From Syngnathus acus (Eukaryota; Chordata; Actinopteri; Syngnathiformes; Syngnathidae): a stretch of DNA of 64,000 bases. The position numbers and the translations under genes were made by a program. The stretch covers positions 12,808,967 to 12,872,966 of the forward strand of contig NC_051091.1 in assembly GCF_901709675.1 (NCBI RefSeq). The letters are read 5' to 3'. The notes beneath the pieces were generated by a model. That model worked only from the letters and a program-made list of their open reading frames with translations. It was not told the DNA's origin and ran no database searches. Shown in pieces: positions 1 to 9,469 of this stretch (positions are counted from its first letter, which is position 1; each line of letters begins with the position of its first letter).

Positions 1-51
1 CCCGTCTTCCTCTTCTGGGCCACCGGGGGGCGGCCGTTGAAGGGAGGGGGG

Positions 52-504
52 TGTCAGGGTCTGGGGTGGCATACTTCTTTTGTCCACAGGGAGCAACCGT
101 GAGCAGAGTGGCAGAGTGCAGAGGGCCCAGGTGCGGTTCATCAGGCTCGTTAAAGGAGGGCTCTTAGGGAGCATGCTGTCAACTGCTCGTCGCCCGAGTG
201 TACCTTCAGTGTGATCACCTCCATGGTTGTGCCTCTAGCTCCTCGCTCATAGTTCTTGCCTTAATGCTCATCGACGCCACGTTCTTCAGATCCTCTGATT
301 ACTTCCACCGATCACCGCCAAGATCCACCCCGTTCTGGCTGAACTCCACACGCTCCGCCATTGCTGCTCCCGCTCCGTGCTCCTGGCTCCGATCATCCCG
401 CTCTACCTCCACCGCAGCTCCTCCAATAAACACACCTCATTCATTCTGGATGTCTGAGTTGGTTTTTCTGCATGTGCGTCAACTCAATCGCTAAAACGAT
501 GACA
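52..504 (+). repeat. gypsy LTR (453 bp)
   Basis: It begins TGTCAGGG directly after a purine run (agggaggggg) and ends aaacgatgaca. An AATAAA lies at about 425. The last 35 bp recur at 5691-5730 with few differences. The preceding reading frame ends SSSSGPPGGGR-stop at 40, as is common for a gypsy pol C-terminus. Confidence 0.7.
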
Positions 505-682
505 GACCCAGCAGAGCCACTCAGACACGCCCTCGCAAAACAGCCATACCAACTCCAGACGCTATGTTGGGCAGAAGCCCGATTTTCTGACTGCAGGCAT
601 TTTGGCTGTTCTTACGAAGAGTTTTCAAAGGAATTTAAGCAGACCTTTTCGACCGAGACCGATCAGACCGGTGTGTCTAGCC

Positions 683-2004
683 CAGGGGTGGGCAAACATT
701 TTGACTCGCGGGCCGAACTGGGTTCTAAATTTGGACCGGAGGGCAGAACCAGGAGCAGATGGACGTAGTGTTTGTGTGAAGTAATATAAGCGACCTGTAA
801 AGGTCATTGCATAAAAGATTTTGGCCTTTAGTAGGTAGTAAAGCATGGATATTCCAAACAAGTTTTTTGAAAACAAATGCATTTATTAACAGCATTAAAA
901 AAAAAAAATAATTCACAAAAAAACTGCTATCAGTGATTCTCATAAAATACGACACTGTTATTATGAATAACAGTCTCCATCACTTCAGTGCCTGCAGGTC
1001 AGATTAATGAAAGATGTTTATCTTATGAGATCACATCAAACGGCAAACATTCTGACCAAATATATCATCTTGAAGAATCGGTGAAAGCATACATCCAAAT
1101 AAAGTAATCAAAACGGCAACACGGTGAGGGGTATCTGAACATCAGAGCAGAGTTTTAACTCACAAACACCTGGTAACAGAGGTGAGGAAACGGGAAACAC
1201 TTCCTTAAAGTAAGCCTTAACAACTTTACAGGTTAAGATTAGTCGCAAACAGGTGGTGCATCAATGTCCTTGAGCATCCTGCATTGTTTGAAAATGAGAA
1301 TGGTCGCTAGTTTGAATCCCTGCTATGTGTACAAATCATATTCAAAATGCATTTTTTTACAACCAACTTGAGAGCCTCCCCTTCATTTTCAGTGGGAACA
1401 GTGTTGTTGGTCTCCCTTTTTTGCTAGTGCGTCATAGTCTGGAGTAAAAATTGTTGTGGCAATTCTTAGGAGAGATCCGAGGTGTTGGTCCGTTTACCTC
1501 GATCTGTGACGGGTTGATGTTGATGTGGCTGAACGTCACGTCGCGTACGTCGAGCCAAATTTGCCACTCTTTTTTAAACACTCGGCACTGTGTCCACCTT
1601 GCTTTTCCTTGGGCGACTCATTTTAATAGAAGGATTCCAGGGGAAGGTTTGTGGGTGGCTTTAGCGTAAAACTGTATCTGAAAGCTCAGCGTGCGAATTA
1701 CAAGAATGCTGTCGTCACAGCCCACGCTCTAAATTCGGGACTGATACAAATAGAGCGAGAGTGCGCTATGTCCGTACTACTGAGTACGTACACGCACTTG
1801 TGAGTGTGCACCGAGCTTTCTGACACGGCTTCCGGTAGTAAATGCGCAGGCGAGCGGTTCCCCATCTACTGGGGAAACGCAGTCATTGCATGCAAAATGA
1901 CCAAAAAAAAAGTTTAATAATACAATTTATTCAGGGTTGGCGGGCCGGATTAAACGGCCGCGTGGGCCGGATGTGGCCCGCGGGCCGTAGTTTGCCCACC
2001 CCTG
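683..2004 (-). mobile_element. hAT deletion derivative, copy A
   Basis: The terminal inverted repeats are caggggtgggcaaac and gtttgcccacccctg, flanked by a perfect 8-bp duplication gtctagcc (675-682 and 2005-2012), which is diagnostic of hAT. The length is 1322 bp. On the minus strand near 1395-1632 it keeps decayed traces of the first and last codons of a transposase whose equivalent in copy C reads open. It is inserted in gypsy gag. Confidence 0.92.
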
Positions 2005-2324
2005 GTCTAGCCGGTTGTGGGGGCTTAGGCAAGGGAACAACACAGTGTCAGATTTCTCTATTGAGTTTCGTACGTTAGCAGCTGCGTCCGGGTGGGGCCC
2101 TGTAGCCTAGAAAACGGCTTTTTTTCAAGCCTTAAACGAGTCCTTAAAGGACGAACTGGCAGTCCTGGAAGAACCAGGGACTTTGGACGACCTGATTTCC
2201 CTGGCCATTAGGTCGGGCAATCGAATTAGGGAGAGACGGAGAAGCTCTTGATGGGAGCGGACAGAGGAGAGATCATAGGTTTTTTTTTAGCCAGGCCCAG
2301 TCTGCCCAGGCGATCGCCTAGCCA

Positions 2325-2995
2325 GTCAAAAGTCAAAAGTCAAAGTCAAAGTCAGCTTTATTGTCAATCCCTTCATATGTCAAGACACACAAAGAAACCG
2401 AAATTCCGTTTCCTCCATCCCACGGTGACGAGACATACAAGTAGGCGACACAAAACAAAAAACAAGAAGGCACAAACCATAAATAATAAATAATAAATAA
2501 AATAAAATGAGCGATGAATAAAAACAGACCAATAACCCATTGAATATGAGGGGCAAAACCGAGCCAGTGAGCATACAGCAAGAACAGGACGCTACGCTGA
2601 AAGGGGGAGCGAGTTCAGGATCCTAACAGCCTGGAGTACGAAGCTGTTGGAAAGTCTGGTGGTGCGGGAGCGCAGGCTCCTGTACCGCCTCCCAGAGGGC
2701 AGAAGTTCAAACAAAGAGTGAGCGGGGTGACTCACATCACTCACAATCTTGGTCGCCTTGCGAGTGAGATGGGAGGTGTAAATGTCCTTCAAGGAGGGGA
2801 GAGAAGCACCAATAGTCTTACTAGCCGTTTTCACAATGCGCTGCAGGGCCTTCAAGTCTTGGTCAGTGCAGCTGCCACCCCAGACAGCAATACAGCTGGA
2901 GAGGACGCTCTCAATGGTGCCGCGGTAAAAAGTAGTCATGACGGCCGGAGGAGTCCCCGCTCGCCTGAGTTTCCTCACCTGAGGGTCCTCTCCAG
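2325..2995 (-). mobile_element. Rex1-like LINE, 5'-truncated
   Basis: The minus strand reads the C-terminal end of ORF2 (138 codons, 2592-3008), with a KLRRAGTPPAVMTTFYRG segment and CIAVWGGSC. The 3' UTR ends in a TTTGACTT-type repeat at 2325-2355. The sequence is almost identical to the 3' part of the copy at 53914-56497. It interrupts gypsy gag between the RERRR region and the zinc knuckle. Confidence 0.88.
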
Positions 2996-3205
2996 AACCC
3001 GAGGCCATGCAGATTGGCCCGGCCTGACTCTCCCCGGAGGAGCTGCAGCGGCGCCGCGAGTCCCGACAGTGTCTGTACTGCGGCTCCCCGGATCATTTCA
3101 TCGCCTACTGTCCGGTTCGGCCAAATGAGAGGGTCCGACGGTCTTGAGGGGAGGACCGCCGGACCAGCCAACAAGTGTTAAGTCTCCTCGTTTCTCCCTA
3201 CCGCC

Positions 3206-4669
3206 ATGATGTCTGTGCACAACCATCACTACAAGATATCCGCGCTGGTCGACTCGGGGTGTGAGAGAAACTGGATCGACCAGGAATTCGTCTCCCGAGC
3301 CAAAGTCGAGACGGAACCTCTCCCTACGCCTCTCGCTGTCTCTGCCCTCGATGGGAGAGGGCTCTCCAGCATAACCCAATGCACCAAACCCGTGGAGCTA
3401 ATCATCTCTGGCAACCATCGTGAAATCATTTCCTTTTATGTCTTCCCCGTAAGACAGTCAGGCCTTGTACTTGGTTTCCCCTGGCTCCAGAGACACAACC
3501 CTCAGATCAACTGGTCAGAATGCCATATCGAGTCCTGGTCCACGACGTGCTTGTCCTCTTGTCTTCAGTCTGCCGTGTCATCTCGCCCGCCCCTAGTTGC
3601 ACCCGAGGAACCTGGCCCGATCGATCTTTCACAAGTGCCCAGAGGACACCATGACCTAAGACAGGTTTTTAACAAGAGCAAAGCTTCATCCTTACCACCA
3701 CATCGCCCCTATGATTGCGCCATTGAGCTTCTTCCCGGAGCCCCGCTACCGTCCAGTAGACTCTACAATATCTCGCGCACCGAGAGACAAGCTATGGAGA
3801 TTTACATCAATGAATCACTGGCCGCTGGCATCATTCGCCTATCCTCCTCACCCCTGGGGGCAGGTTTCTTCTTTGTGGGCAAGAAGAATAAGACCCTCCG
3901 CCCTTGCATTGACTACCGTGGCCTCAACCTCACCACCGTCAAAAACAGGTATCCTCTTCCCCTCCTCTCATCAGCCTTTGAACCAGTCCAGGAGTCCACC
4001 ATCTTCACCATGCTCGACCTCCGTAATGCATATCATCTGGTCAGGATCCACCAGGGAGATGAGTGGAAGACCGCTTTCAAGACCCCGCTAGGGCACTTCG
4101 AGTACCATGTCATACCTTTTGGACTTTGCAACGCCCCCGCAGTTTTTCAAGCCTTAGTCAACGATGTCCTTCGGGACTTCCTCAACATATTCGTCTTTGT
4201 CTACCTTGATGACATCCTCATCTATTCACGGAACCTCTCCGAACATCGCCATCATGTCCGCCTGGTGCTGCAGCGCCTCCTGGAAAATCGCTTATTTGTC
4301 AAGACTGAAAAGTCCGAGTTCCACAAACAATCCGTCACATTCTTGGGATTGATTCTCGAGGGAGGTCAAGTTCGGCCTGACCCCGTCAAGATCAAGGCCG
4401 TCCTGGACTGGCCCGTTCCTGGGAACCGCACCCAGGTCCAACGCGTCCTCGGGTTTGCCAACTTTTACCGCCGATTCATCCGCAACTACTGTCAGACAGC
4501 CGCTCCCCTAGCAGCCTTGACCTCTACCAAGACAACATTCACCTGGACTCAAGAAGCTAACGCCGCATTCATCAGTTTAAAGGAGAAGTTCTCACAGGTA
4601 CCAATCCTCATTCATCCGGATTCCTGCAAACAATTTACCCTGGAGGTCGCGCTTCCGACACAAGAGTAG
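3206..4669 (+). CDS. gypsy pol, protease and reverse transcriptase part
   Basis: A 487-residue open frame remains. The aspartic protease motif [11 protein letters not shown] is near residue 15. The reverse transcriptase contains [25 protein letters not shown] and the catalytic YLDD near residue 333. The start of RNase H ([11 protein letters not shown]) follows. A one-base deletion near 4650 shifts the frame, and the true coding path continues in another frame, so this is a truncated product. It is probably a fossil. Confidence 0.85.
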   Translation: MMSVHNHHYKISALVDSGCERNWIDQEFVSRAKVETEPLPTPLAVSALDGRGLSSITQCTKPVELIISGNHREIISFYVFPVRQSGLVLGFPWLQRHNPQINWSECHIESWSTTCLSSCLQSAVSSRPPLVAPEEPGPIDLSQVPRGHHDLRQVFNKSKASSLPPHRPYDCAIELLPGAPLPSSRLYNISRTERQAMEIYINESLAAGIIRLSSSPLGAGFFFVGKKNKTLRPCIDYRGLNLTTVKNRYPLPLLSSAFEPVQESTIFTMLDLRNAYHLVRIHQGDEWKTAFKTPLGHFEYHVIPFGLCNAPAVFQALVNDVLRDFLNIFVFVYLDDILIYSRNLSEHRHHVRLVLQRLLENRLFVKTEKSEFHKQSVTFLGLILEGGQVRPDPVKIKAVLDWPVPGNRTQVQRVLGFANFYRRFIRNYCQTAAPLAALTSTKTTFTWTQEANAAFISLKEKFSQVPILIHPDSCKQFTLEVALPTQE

Positions 4670-5690
4670 GGGCTATCTTGTCACAGCGTTCGGACTCTGA
4701 TGGGAAGCTTCACCCCTGTGCCTTTTTCTCCCGACGTCTGTCACCTGCAGAGAGTAATTATGATGTCGGTGACCGGGAACCTTTGGCCATTAAGTTGGCG
4801 CTTGAGGAGTGACGTCACTGGCTGGAGGGCACTGAGCAACCCGTGCTGGTCTGGACCGACCACAAGAATCTGTCGTATCTACAGTCCGCCAAACGCCTGA
4901 ATCCTCGACAGTCTTGCTGGTCCTTGTTTTTCTTCCGTTTTAATTTGTCCATTTCTTATCGCCCAGGCTCCCAGAACACGAAGCCAGACGCCTTGTTCCG
5001 CCAATTCGCTCCCGGCGAGTCAGCGGAGGAACCAGCTCCCATCCTTCCCCCCAGTTGCACCATAGGCTCCCTCTCCTGGGATATTGAGGGGCTCGTTGCC
5101 CAGGCTCAGCTACGGGAACCCGATCCAGGCACGGGGCCACGGGGAAGGACCTATGTCCCTTCCTCAGTCCGTCCTTGCTTAATTCACTGGTTTCATTCGG
5201 CCAAGTTCTCAGCCCATCCCAGGACCAGCCGCACCATCGCGTTGATCACCAGATGCTTCTGGTGGCCATCCGTCCACAAGGACGTCAGGGAATACGTTCT
5301 CGCCTGTCCCATCTGTGCTCGCAACAAGTCCCTCCCATAGACCCTGCTGGTCTTCTACAGCCTCTCGCCATACCCAACCATCCCTGGTCCCATATTGCAT
5401 TCGATTTTGTGACAGGCCTGCCTGTCTCACAGGGAATGACCACCATCCTCACCATCGTCGACCGTCTCCAAGTCATGTCACCTTGTATCGCTCAGAAAAC
5501 TCCCCTCTGCGTTCCAGACAGCTCAGCTTCTCGTCAAACACGTATTCTGTCTCCATGGTATCCCGCAGGAGATCCTGTCCGATCGAGGTCCCCAGTTCAT
5601 ATACCAGGTGTGGAAACAGTTCTGTTCAGCCCTCGATGCGAAGGTCTCCCTGACATCGGGCTACCATCCCCAGACGAACGGGCATGTGCA
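4670..5690 (+). pseudogene. gypsy pol, RNase H and integrase remnants
   Basis: After the frameshift, RNase H remnants continue and a stop sits at 4808-4810. The frame 4843-5340 holds WTDHKNLSYLQSAKRLN, an integrase zinc-binding region with CPICARNK, and ends at a stop. Later pieces show [19 protein letters not shown] and GYHPQTNG. The sequence stops just before the usual catalytic Glu and joins LTR-end sequence. Integrase is therefore inactive. Confidence 0.8.
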
Positions 5691-5730
5691 TTTCTGCATG
5701 TGGGTCAACTCAATCGCTAAAACGATGACA

Positions 5731-6040
5731 CAGACAGGAGTTCGACGCTGCTGCTATCGACCGTGTGCGTGTTGCTGTGACCGTGTACGTCTTTGATACA
5801 AAGTGAGTACACTTTAACTGTTACTACTGTCCACTGTTGTGCTGTTGTTTGTCCGATCACGGTTTGTTTCGCGCGCGCGCCGTTTGATTGACAGCTCCAG
5901 CGCGCTCCTTTAGGTTTACCTCGCATCGTACGGGCATTGTACACGCAAGAGAAGAGCATACCCTTCCGAGTCAACCCCCTATACAGTCCTCAGGCTCCCC
6001 AACACCTACTGTAGCTATCAGGTCATTGCCACACACTCAC
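5731..6040. other. ripor3 intron remnant
   Basis: This is the intron sequence between the gypsy 3' fragment and the donor of the exon ending at 6041. No gene or recognisable repeat is seen. Confidence 0.5.
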
Positions 6041-6167
6041 CAGGAAGTACTTCTCCGAGAAGGACGGCGTGCTGGGTGCGGTCCAGCTTTGCACCGAAGT
6101 CTTCCTGCTCCACCCCGATGGTCGGCCGCTGGACATAAGTCCCACCTTCTCACCGCTGTCCAATGGA
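6041..6167 (-). CDS. ripor3: ripor3 coding exon 11
   Basis: The acceptor is gcgtatag and the donor is gtgagt. It completes Asn and encodes PLDSGEKVGLM, then QSWTAPSTPSFSEKYFL. This matches the start of the serine/proline-rich region after the W-N-P motif in RIPOR3. It is the last exon visible; the next must lie left of position 1 because 1-5730 is retrotransposon. Confidence 0.87.
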
Positions 6168-6245
6168 CTATACGCGCAGAATCACAAAATGCGATCGGTA
6201 AGTGTTGTTTCGGTGGTGGTGGTGGTGTGCCTTTGTGTGTCTTAC

Positions 6246-6391
6246 TTCCAGGTAACCTCCAGCTGTAGCTTGATGGTTCCCAGCTGGGTGATGTCCACCA
6301 GCATGAGTTGGGGAGTAGCCACAAAGAAGTGTGCGCTGGCACAGGTGACCGCACCTACCAGCTGCCAGCCCAGACCCTTGGCCTCCAAAAC
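6246..6391 (-). CDS. ripor3: ripor3 coding exon 10
   Basis: It encodes residues 266-314: [12 protein letters not shown], then a [20 protein letters not shown] block and VTW. The true donor is gtaaga at 6245, two bases into the Asn codon. The gtta a few bases earlier is rejected because it would break the W-N-P junction. Confidence 0.92.
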
Positions 6392-6888
6392 CTGAGCGAG
6401 GGGGTGTTGACTTCAGCATCCTCAAGTTTGTGGGCCACAAATGTTTCCAAGAAGCCTTTCCTAACCCTAACGCCAGTTAAACATTACAAGCATGCATACC
6501 CCTAATTAAGAAAATGTAGAGTGAAGAATGTTTGTGAGCAATTGTTGAAACTGGCTGCAAGTTGTTGGTTTCCTTCAACTCCCAGTCGCAGTTGACTGTC
6601 AGAGTGTAAAAGAAAGAGAGCAACACGCTGTGAATCCAAACTTATCACATCGCTTAGCCTTCGAAACATTTGTGGGCTTAATGCTTAGCACGCAAGGCAA
6701 AACAATGTTTAGCAAGAATTTATTTTAGAGCTTTTGATTGGCCCAAAGCTACAGTTGGGAGGAGGGATTGGCTAAAAACTTGAGCAAAGTTTCTTTTTTT
6801 CTTTTATTGATGCACTCATACTTGATTTATTGCAGAGTATTTGGAGCCCCAATTTGAGAAGAATTGCTGTAGAAAGCCTCCGCCTCAC

Positions 6889-7014
6889 CTTGATCTCAAA
6901 GTTGTGCTTGACATGCGGTAGGAAGAGCATCTCCTCCTCGTCCCAGGACTGGACGTCGTCGCTTTGGATCCGGCCGCGAATCCTCCAGCGCTGACGGCCC
7001 AACTGCAGCACGAC
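6889..7014 (-). CDS. ripor3: ripor3 coding exon 9
   Basis: Forty-two codons (residues 224-265) include [16 protein letters not shown] and [20 protein letters not shown]. They form part of a C2-like beta domain in the family. The acceptor is ggttcag, the donor is gtgagg, and both borders are phase 0. Confidence 0.93.
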
Positions 7015-7133
7015 CTGAACCGCCAAGACGCAAAAGGATAAGAAAGTAGGCACCTTACTTAAGACAGAAAGGAGGAAGCTCAGGAACTAGCTAGCTAGCT
7101 AGGTGGAGTCCGCCGTTGGCTGGAGATGCTCAC

Positions 7134-7177
7134 CTCATACTGGTCTCCGGGACATAGCCGGGCGAAACCAATGAGAC
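7134..7177 (-). CDS. ripor3: ripor3 coding exon 8 ([12 protein letters not shown])
   Basis: This short 44-nt exon completes the split Gly codon and encodes [14 protein letters not shown], the most diagnostic block of the RIPOR family. The acceptor is gcccag and the donor is gtgagc. Confidence 0.93.
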
Positions 7178-7257
7178 CTGGGCGTGGTAAAAGCATGAAA
7201 ACCATCCATCCATTCTAACGTCGTTGGTCAAAGGCAATCCACCTCTTCCCTTTCTAC

Positions 7258-7321
7258 CTTTCATCTTGACGTGAAGTTCTCCCAGGAGGACCTCCAGCTC
7301 TTCCTCCATGGCCGACATGTC
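7258..7321 (-). CDS. ripor3: ripor3 coding exon 7
   Basis: The acceptor is ctctgcag and the donor is gtagaa. It encodes residues 188-209: [21 protein letters not shown] plus the first base of the next Gly codon. This matches the E-x-LGEFHxKMKG helix that leads into the globular domain. Confidence 0.92.
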
Positions 7322-7568
7322 CTGCAGAGAGAACACAAGTCGCTTTTATCGACAAGGTCACTGTTGTTGCGTAATAAAGGCCAAGAGGTGTTTTTCTGCT
7401 GGAATTCCTCGCGAGCACAAGGTGTTCTGACCCACCCACCGACGGCTGTCACCGTTGTGCTCGGCATCCCGATGGCAAGCATGCAATCGTGTAACTAGGC
7501 AACTCTTGAAGTCTGTACAATGGAAAGGGCTGAGTGTGAGGAAACAACAAATTGGGAGTGGTAAAAAC

Positions 7569-7718
7569 CTGCTCGCTGTGCCTGTGGCTGCGTCCCAGCT
7601 CCAGGAGGCTCTCCCTAGACTCCCTGGTGGAGGGCGCCAGGGAGAAGGCTCTCTTCATGTTGACAGCTCCCTGGCAGAGACGCCACTGGACGCAGTAGTT
7701 CTCGTAGAGCTCGTCCAC
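7569..7718 (-). CDS. ripor3: ripor3 coding exon 6
   Basis: Fifty codons (residues 138-187) begin [18 protein letters not shown] and include [20 protein letters not shown]. Both borders are phase 0 (acceptor gcgcag, donor gttttt). This helical segment belongs to the N-terminal region that contacts Rho in the family; that role is family knowledge and is not visible in the sequence. Confidence 0.92.
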
Positions 7719-8491
7719 CTGCGCTTAGGATTATTAATTGGTAGCATCTCAGTCAGAAGTAGCCTTAGTGGGAAAGCACAGATCCCCCTTAGCACAGTAC
7801 GGCCTCATTAAAGCCTGGCGCGCGCGACACAACAAGCGCCTGGGACGACGAGCACAAATGGTGCCTCGTGTGCGCCAGGCTCAATCACTATTACGTTCCA
7901 GAGCACTGGCCTCCAGTCGTAGATGAAATCTGCAAAGTGGTCACCACATACGTATTTATTTGTTTTATTCCTTGCTATGTTCTGGCTGAAGGGCTTGCCA
8001 GCCTCACGTTCTACACGAGTGTTGTATCTGAGACTGAATGTGTGTGACTTAGTTATATTGATATCGACATTTGGCAGGTTGGCAGCTGGCTAACGTGTTA
8101 GCTGGTGTGCGTGCTGACACTGTTGCATAAAGCTGTCTTTAGCTCAACTGCTTGCGGAGGGAATTACAATTTGTTCCAACTTGGACTGTTTGGTTCAATT
8201 CAATGAGCTTGTGATCTTTACCATAGAGGTGCATTTCGTAACGTCGCACTTCAGCTTCTTTTCGTAAATGTGACGATGGCCAAAGTGGCGTGCTGTGCCC
8301 CAAGTTGCCAGGCGGCAAAGAGAGAAGAGACACCTGAGCACTGTACGTTTTATGCTCTGTTTGTGACTTGAGTCCAGCTGGACTCCTCTGACTGATTTTT
8401 GTTGTTGTTGTTTTATCACAGTAATTGACAACTGGCCAGAAATAAAGTTTAGGACTCGAGATAGTCACACTTTCCCAACTCGAGCATTTAC

Positions 8492-8545
8492 CTTGCTGAT
8501 TTGGAATTCCAACTTGCGGATCAGCCTCTCTTGAACTCGAATCTC
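8492..8545 (-). CDS. ripor3: ripor3 coding exon 5
   Basis: The acceptor is ctcctgcag and the donor is gtaaat; both borders are phase 0. It encodes residues 120-137, EIRVQERLIRKLEFQISK. This is the amphipathic RxxRKLEFxxSK helix that precedes VDELYE in RIPOR proteins. Confidence 0.88.
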
Positions 8546-8618
8546 CTGCAGGAGCAAAGTCGAACGGCAAGTGATTGTTGGTTGACCCTGAGAGGCACGA
8601 AGCTCAAGAGTTGCTCAC

Positions 8619-8642
8619 CTTGTCAAGGTCGTACTGAAAGCC
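8619..8642 (-). CDS. ripor3: ripor3 24-nt microexon
   Basis: This exon encodes exactly eight residues, GFQYDLDK, between the acceptor tttgcag and the donor gtgagc. RIPOR proteins have a nearly identical G-F-x-Y-D-L-(D/E)-K block at this point. Both borders are phase 0. It sits 185 bp from the copia 5' LTR. At this length it would be missed by most gene finders. Confidence 0.88.
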
Positions 8643-8826
8643 CTGCAAAGACAAACGAGGCCATGCATTAAGGGATATTGGTTGGTCTCGAGCGCTGACC
8701 TAAACTTCTCGGCTTGCGCCATCAGATATGGTTTGACCCACATGTGACCATCAGGATGAATTAGGGTCTATGCTAGGGGCGATTCTTCTAAGGTACACAA
8801 CATTCAAAGGTCGCTAGTAGGGCCCC

Positions 8827-9174
8827 TGTTAAGTATTATTGTTTATGTCCGCCCTTAGACTCACTGTGTGTATTAAGGTACCAATTCTGTTTACCTTTTT
8901 GTTGTTATATACGGTAATGACGTCACTACATTGATGCTACCGGGGAAGAAAGTCCTGTGACAACGGACATGCGGATTGTTGTATGGGATTGACTGACGGA
9001 GAAGTTGTTGCGTTTAGCGCCAGTGTGTTTGTTAAATAAATACGCTGTGTTTTCAGATGAAAAAGGAACCACGCATCGTCCTACTTTTCTCCACCACGCA
9101 GACAGCGGAAAAGTCACCGCTGCACACCATTTATTTGGTTAAGAAAAAGGAACCCCCCCCTTTTTCACTTTACA
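8827..9174 (+). repeat. copia 5' LTR
   Basis: The LTR starts tgttaagtatt and ends cactttaca. It carries taaataaa near 9033-9041 as a possible polyadenylation signal, and a CRE-like tgacgtca at 8918-8925 that may act as a promoter element. Confidence 0.95.
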
Positions 9175-9188
9175 GGTTATGGGCCCAG
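9175..9188 (+). other. copia primer-binding site, internal to initiator tRNA-Met
   Basis: The 14 bases ggttatgggcccag begin at the first base after the LTR. They are complementary to the anticodon stem-loop of vertebrate initiator tRNA-Met (CTGGGCCCATAACC, anticodon CAT), not to the tRNA 3' end. Copia-type elements are known to prime from a cleaved half-tRNA in this way. Confidence 0.85.
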
Positions 9189-9469
9189 AGAAGGTTTGGA
9201 CATGAGCTAACGTTAGCATCGGTAAGAAGACCGGAAAAAGTTACCGCGAAGTATACACGTGAAACTTGTGTCAAGCTAACAAGAAAGCTATCCGTGTACC
9301 AACCACCTGGAAATAAGTGGACGTGTTCAGATTCCCGGAAGAAGTGAAACGTGAGTGGCGATATTTGCATGTTGTAAATGCTAAAGAAGCAAACAACCTA
9401 GCTTAGCAAGTGAAAAGTATTTTAGCAAGCTAGAGTGAACGTGGCGCGTCAACAACAACAATAAGAAAA

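Larger units (their letters stand above)
499..3145 (+). pseudogene. gypsy gag, disrupted
   Basis: Three pieces can be read: 499-682 (start MTDPAEPLRHALAKQ), 2013-2324 (FSIEFRTLAAASGWG and a SLKDELAVLEEPG block ending RIRERRR), and 2996-3145. The last has a CCHC zinc knuckle (CLYCGSPDHFIAYC) at about 3080-3117. The breaks are the hAT insertion at 683-2004 and the LINE at 2325-2995, plus in-frame stops near 2107, 2250 and 2280. Gag would form the nucleocapsid of the retrotransposon particle. It is not functional here. Confidence 0.8.
1..5730 (+). mobile_element. Ty3/gypsy retrotransposon, defective and interrupted
   Basis: The order is pol C-terminus and purine tract (1-51), LTR (52-504), gag (from 499), pol (3206 on), then a fragment matching the last bases of the LTR (5688-5730). 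The gag, protease, reverse transcriptase, RNase H and integrase order and the YLDD motif identify the superfamily. gag is split by a hAT element and by a Rex1-like LINE. pol has a frameshift and several stops. Integrase runs straight into LTR-end sequence, so the 3' third and most of the 3' LTR are gone. The pol tail in front of the LTR means that a second unit lay to the left, or that two units share an LTR. Confidence 0.85.
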
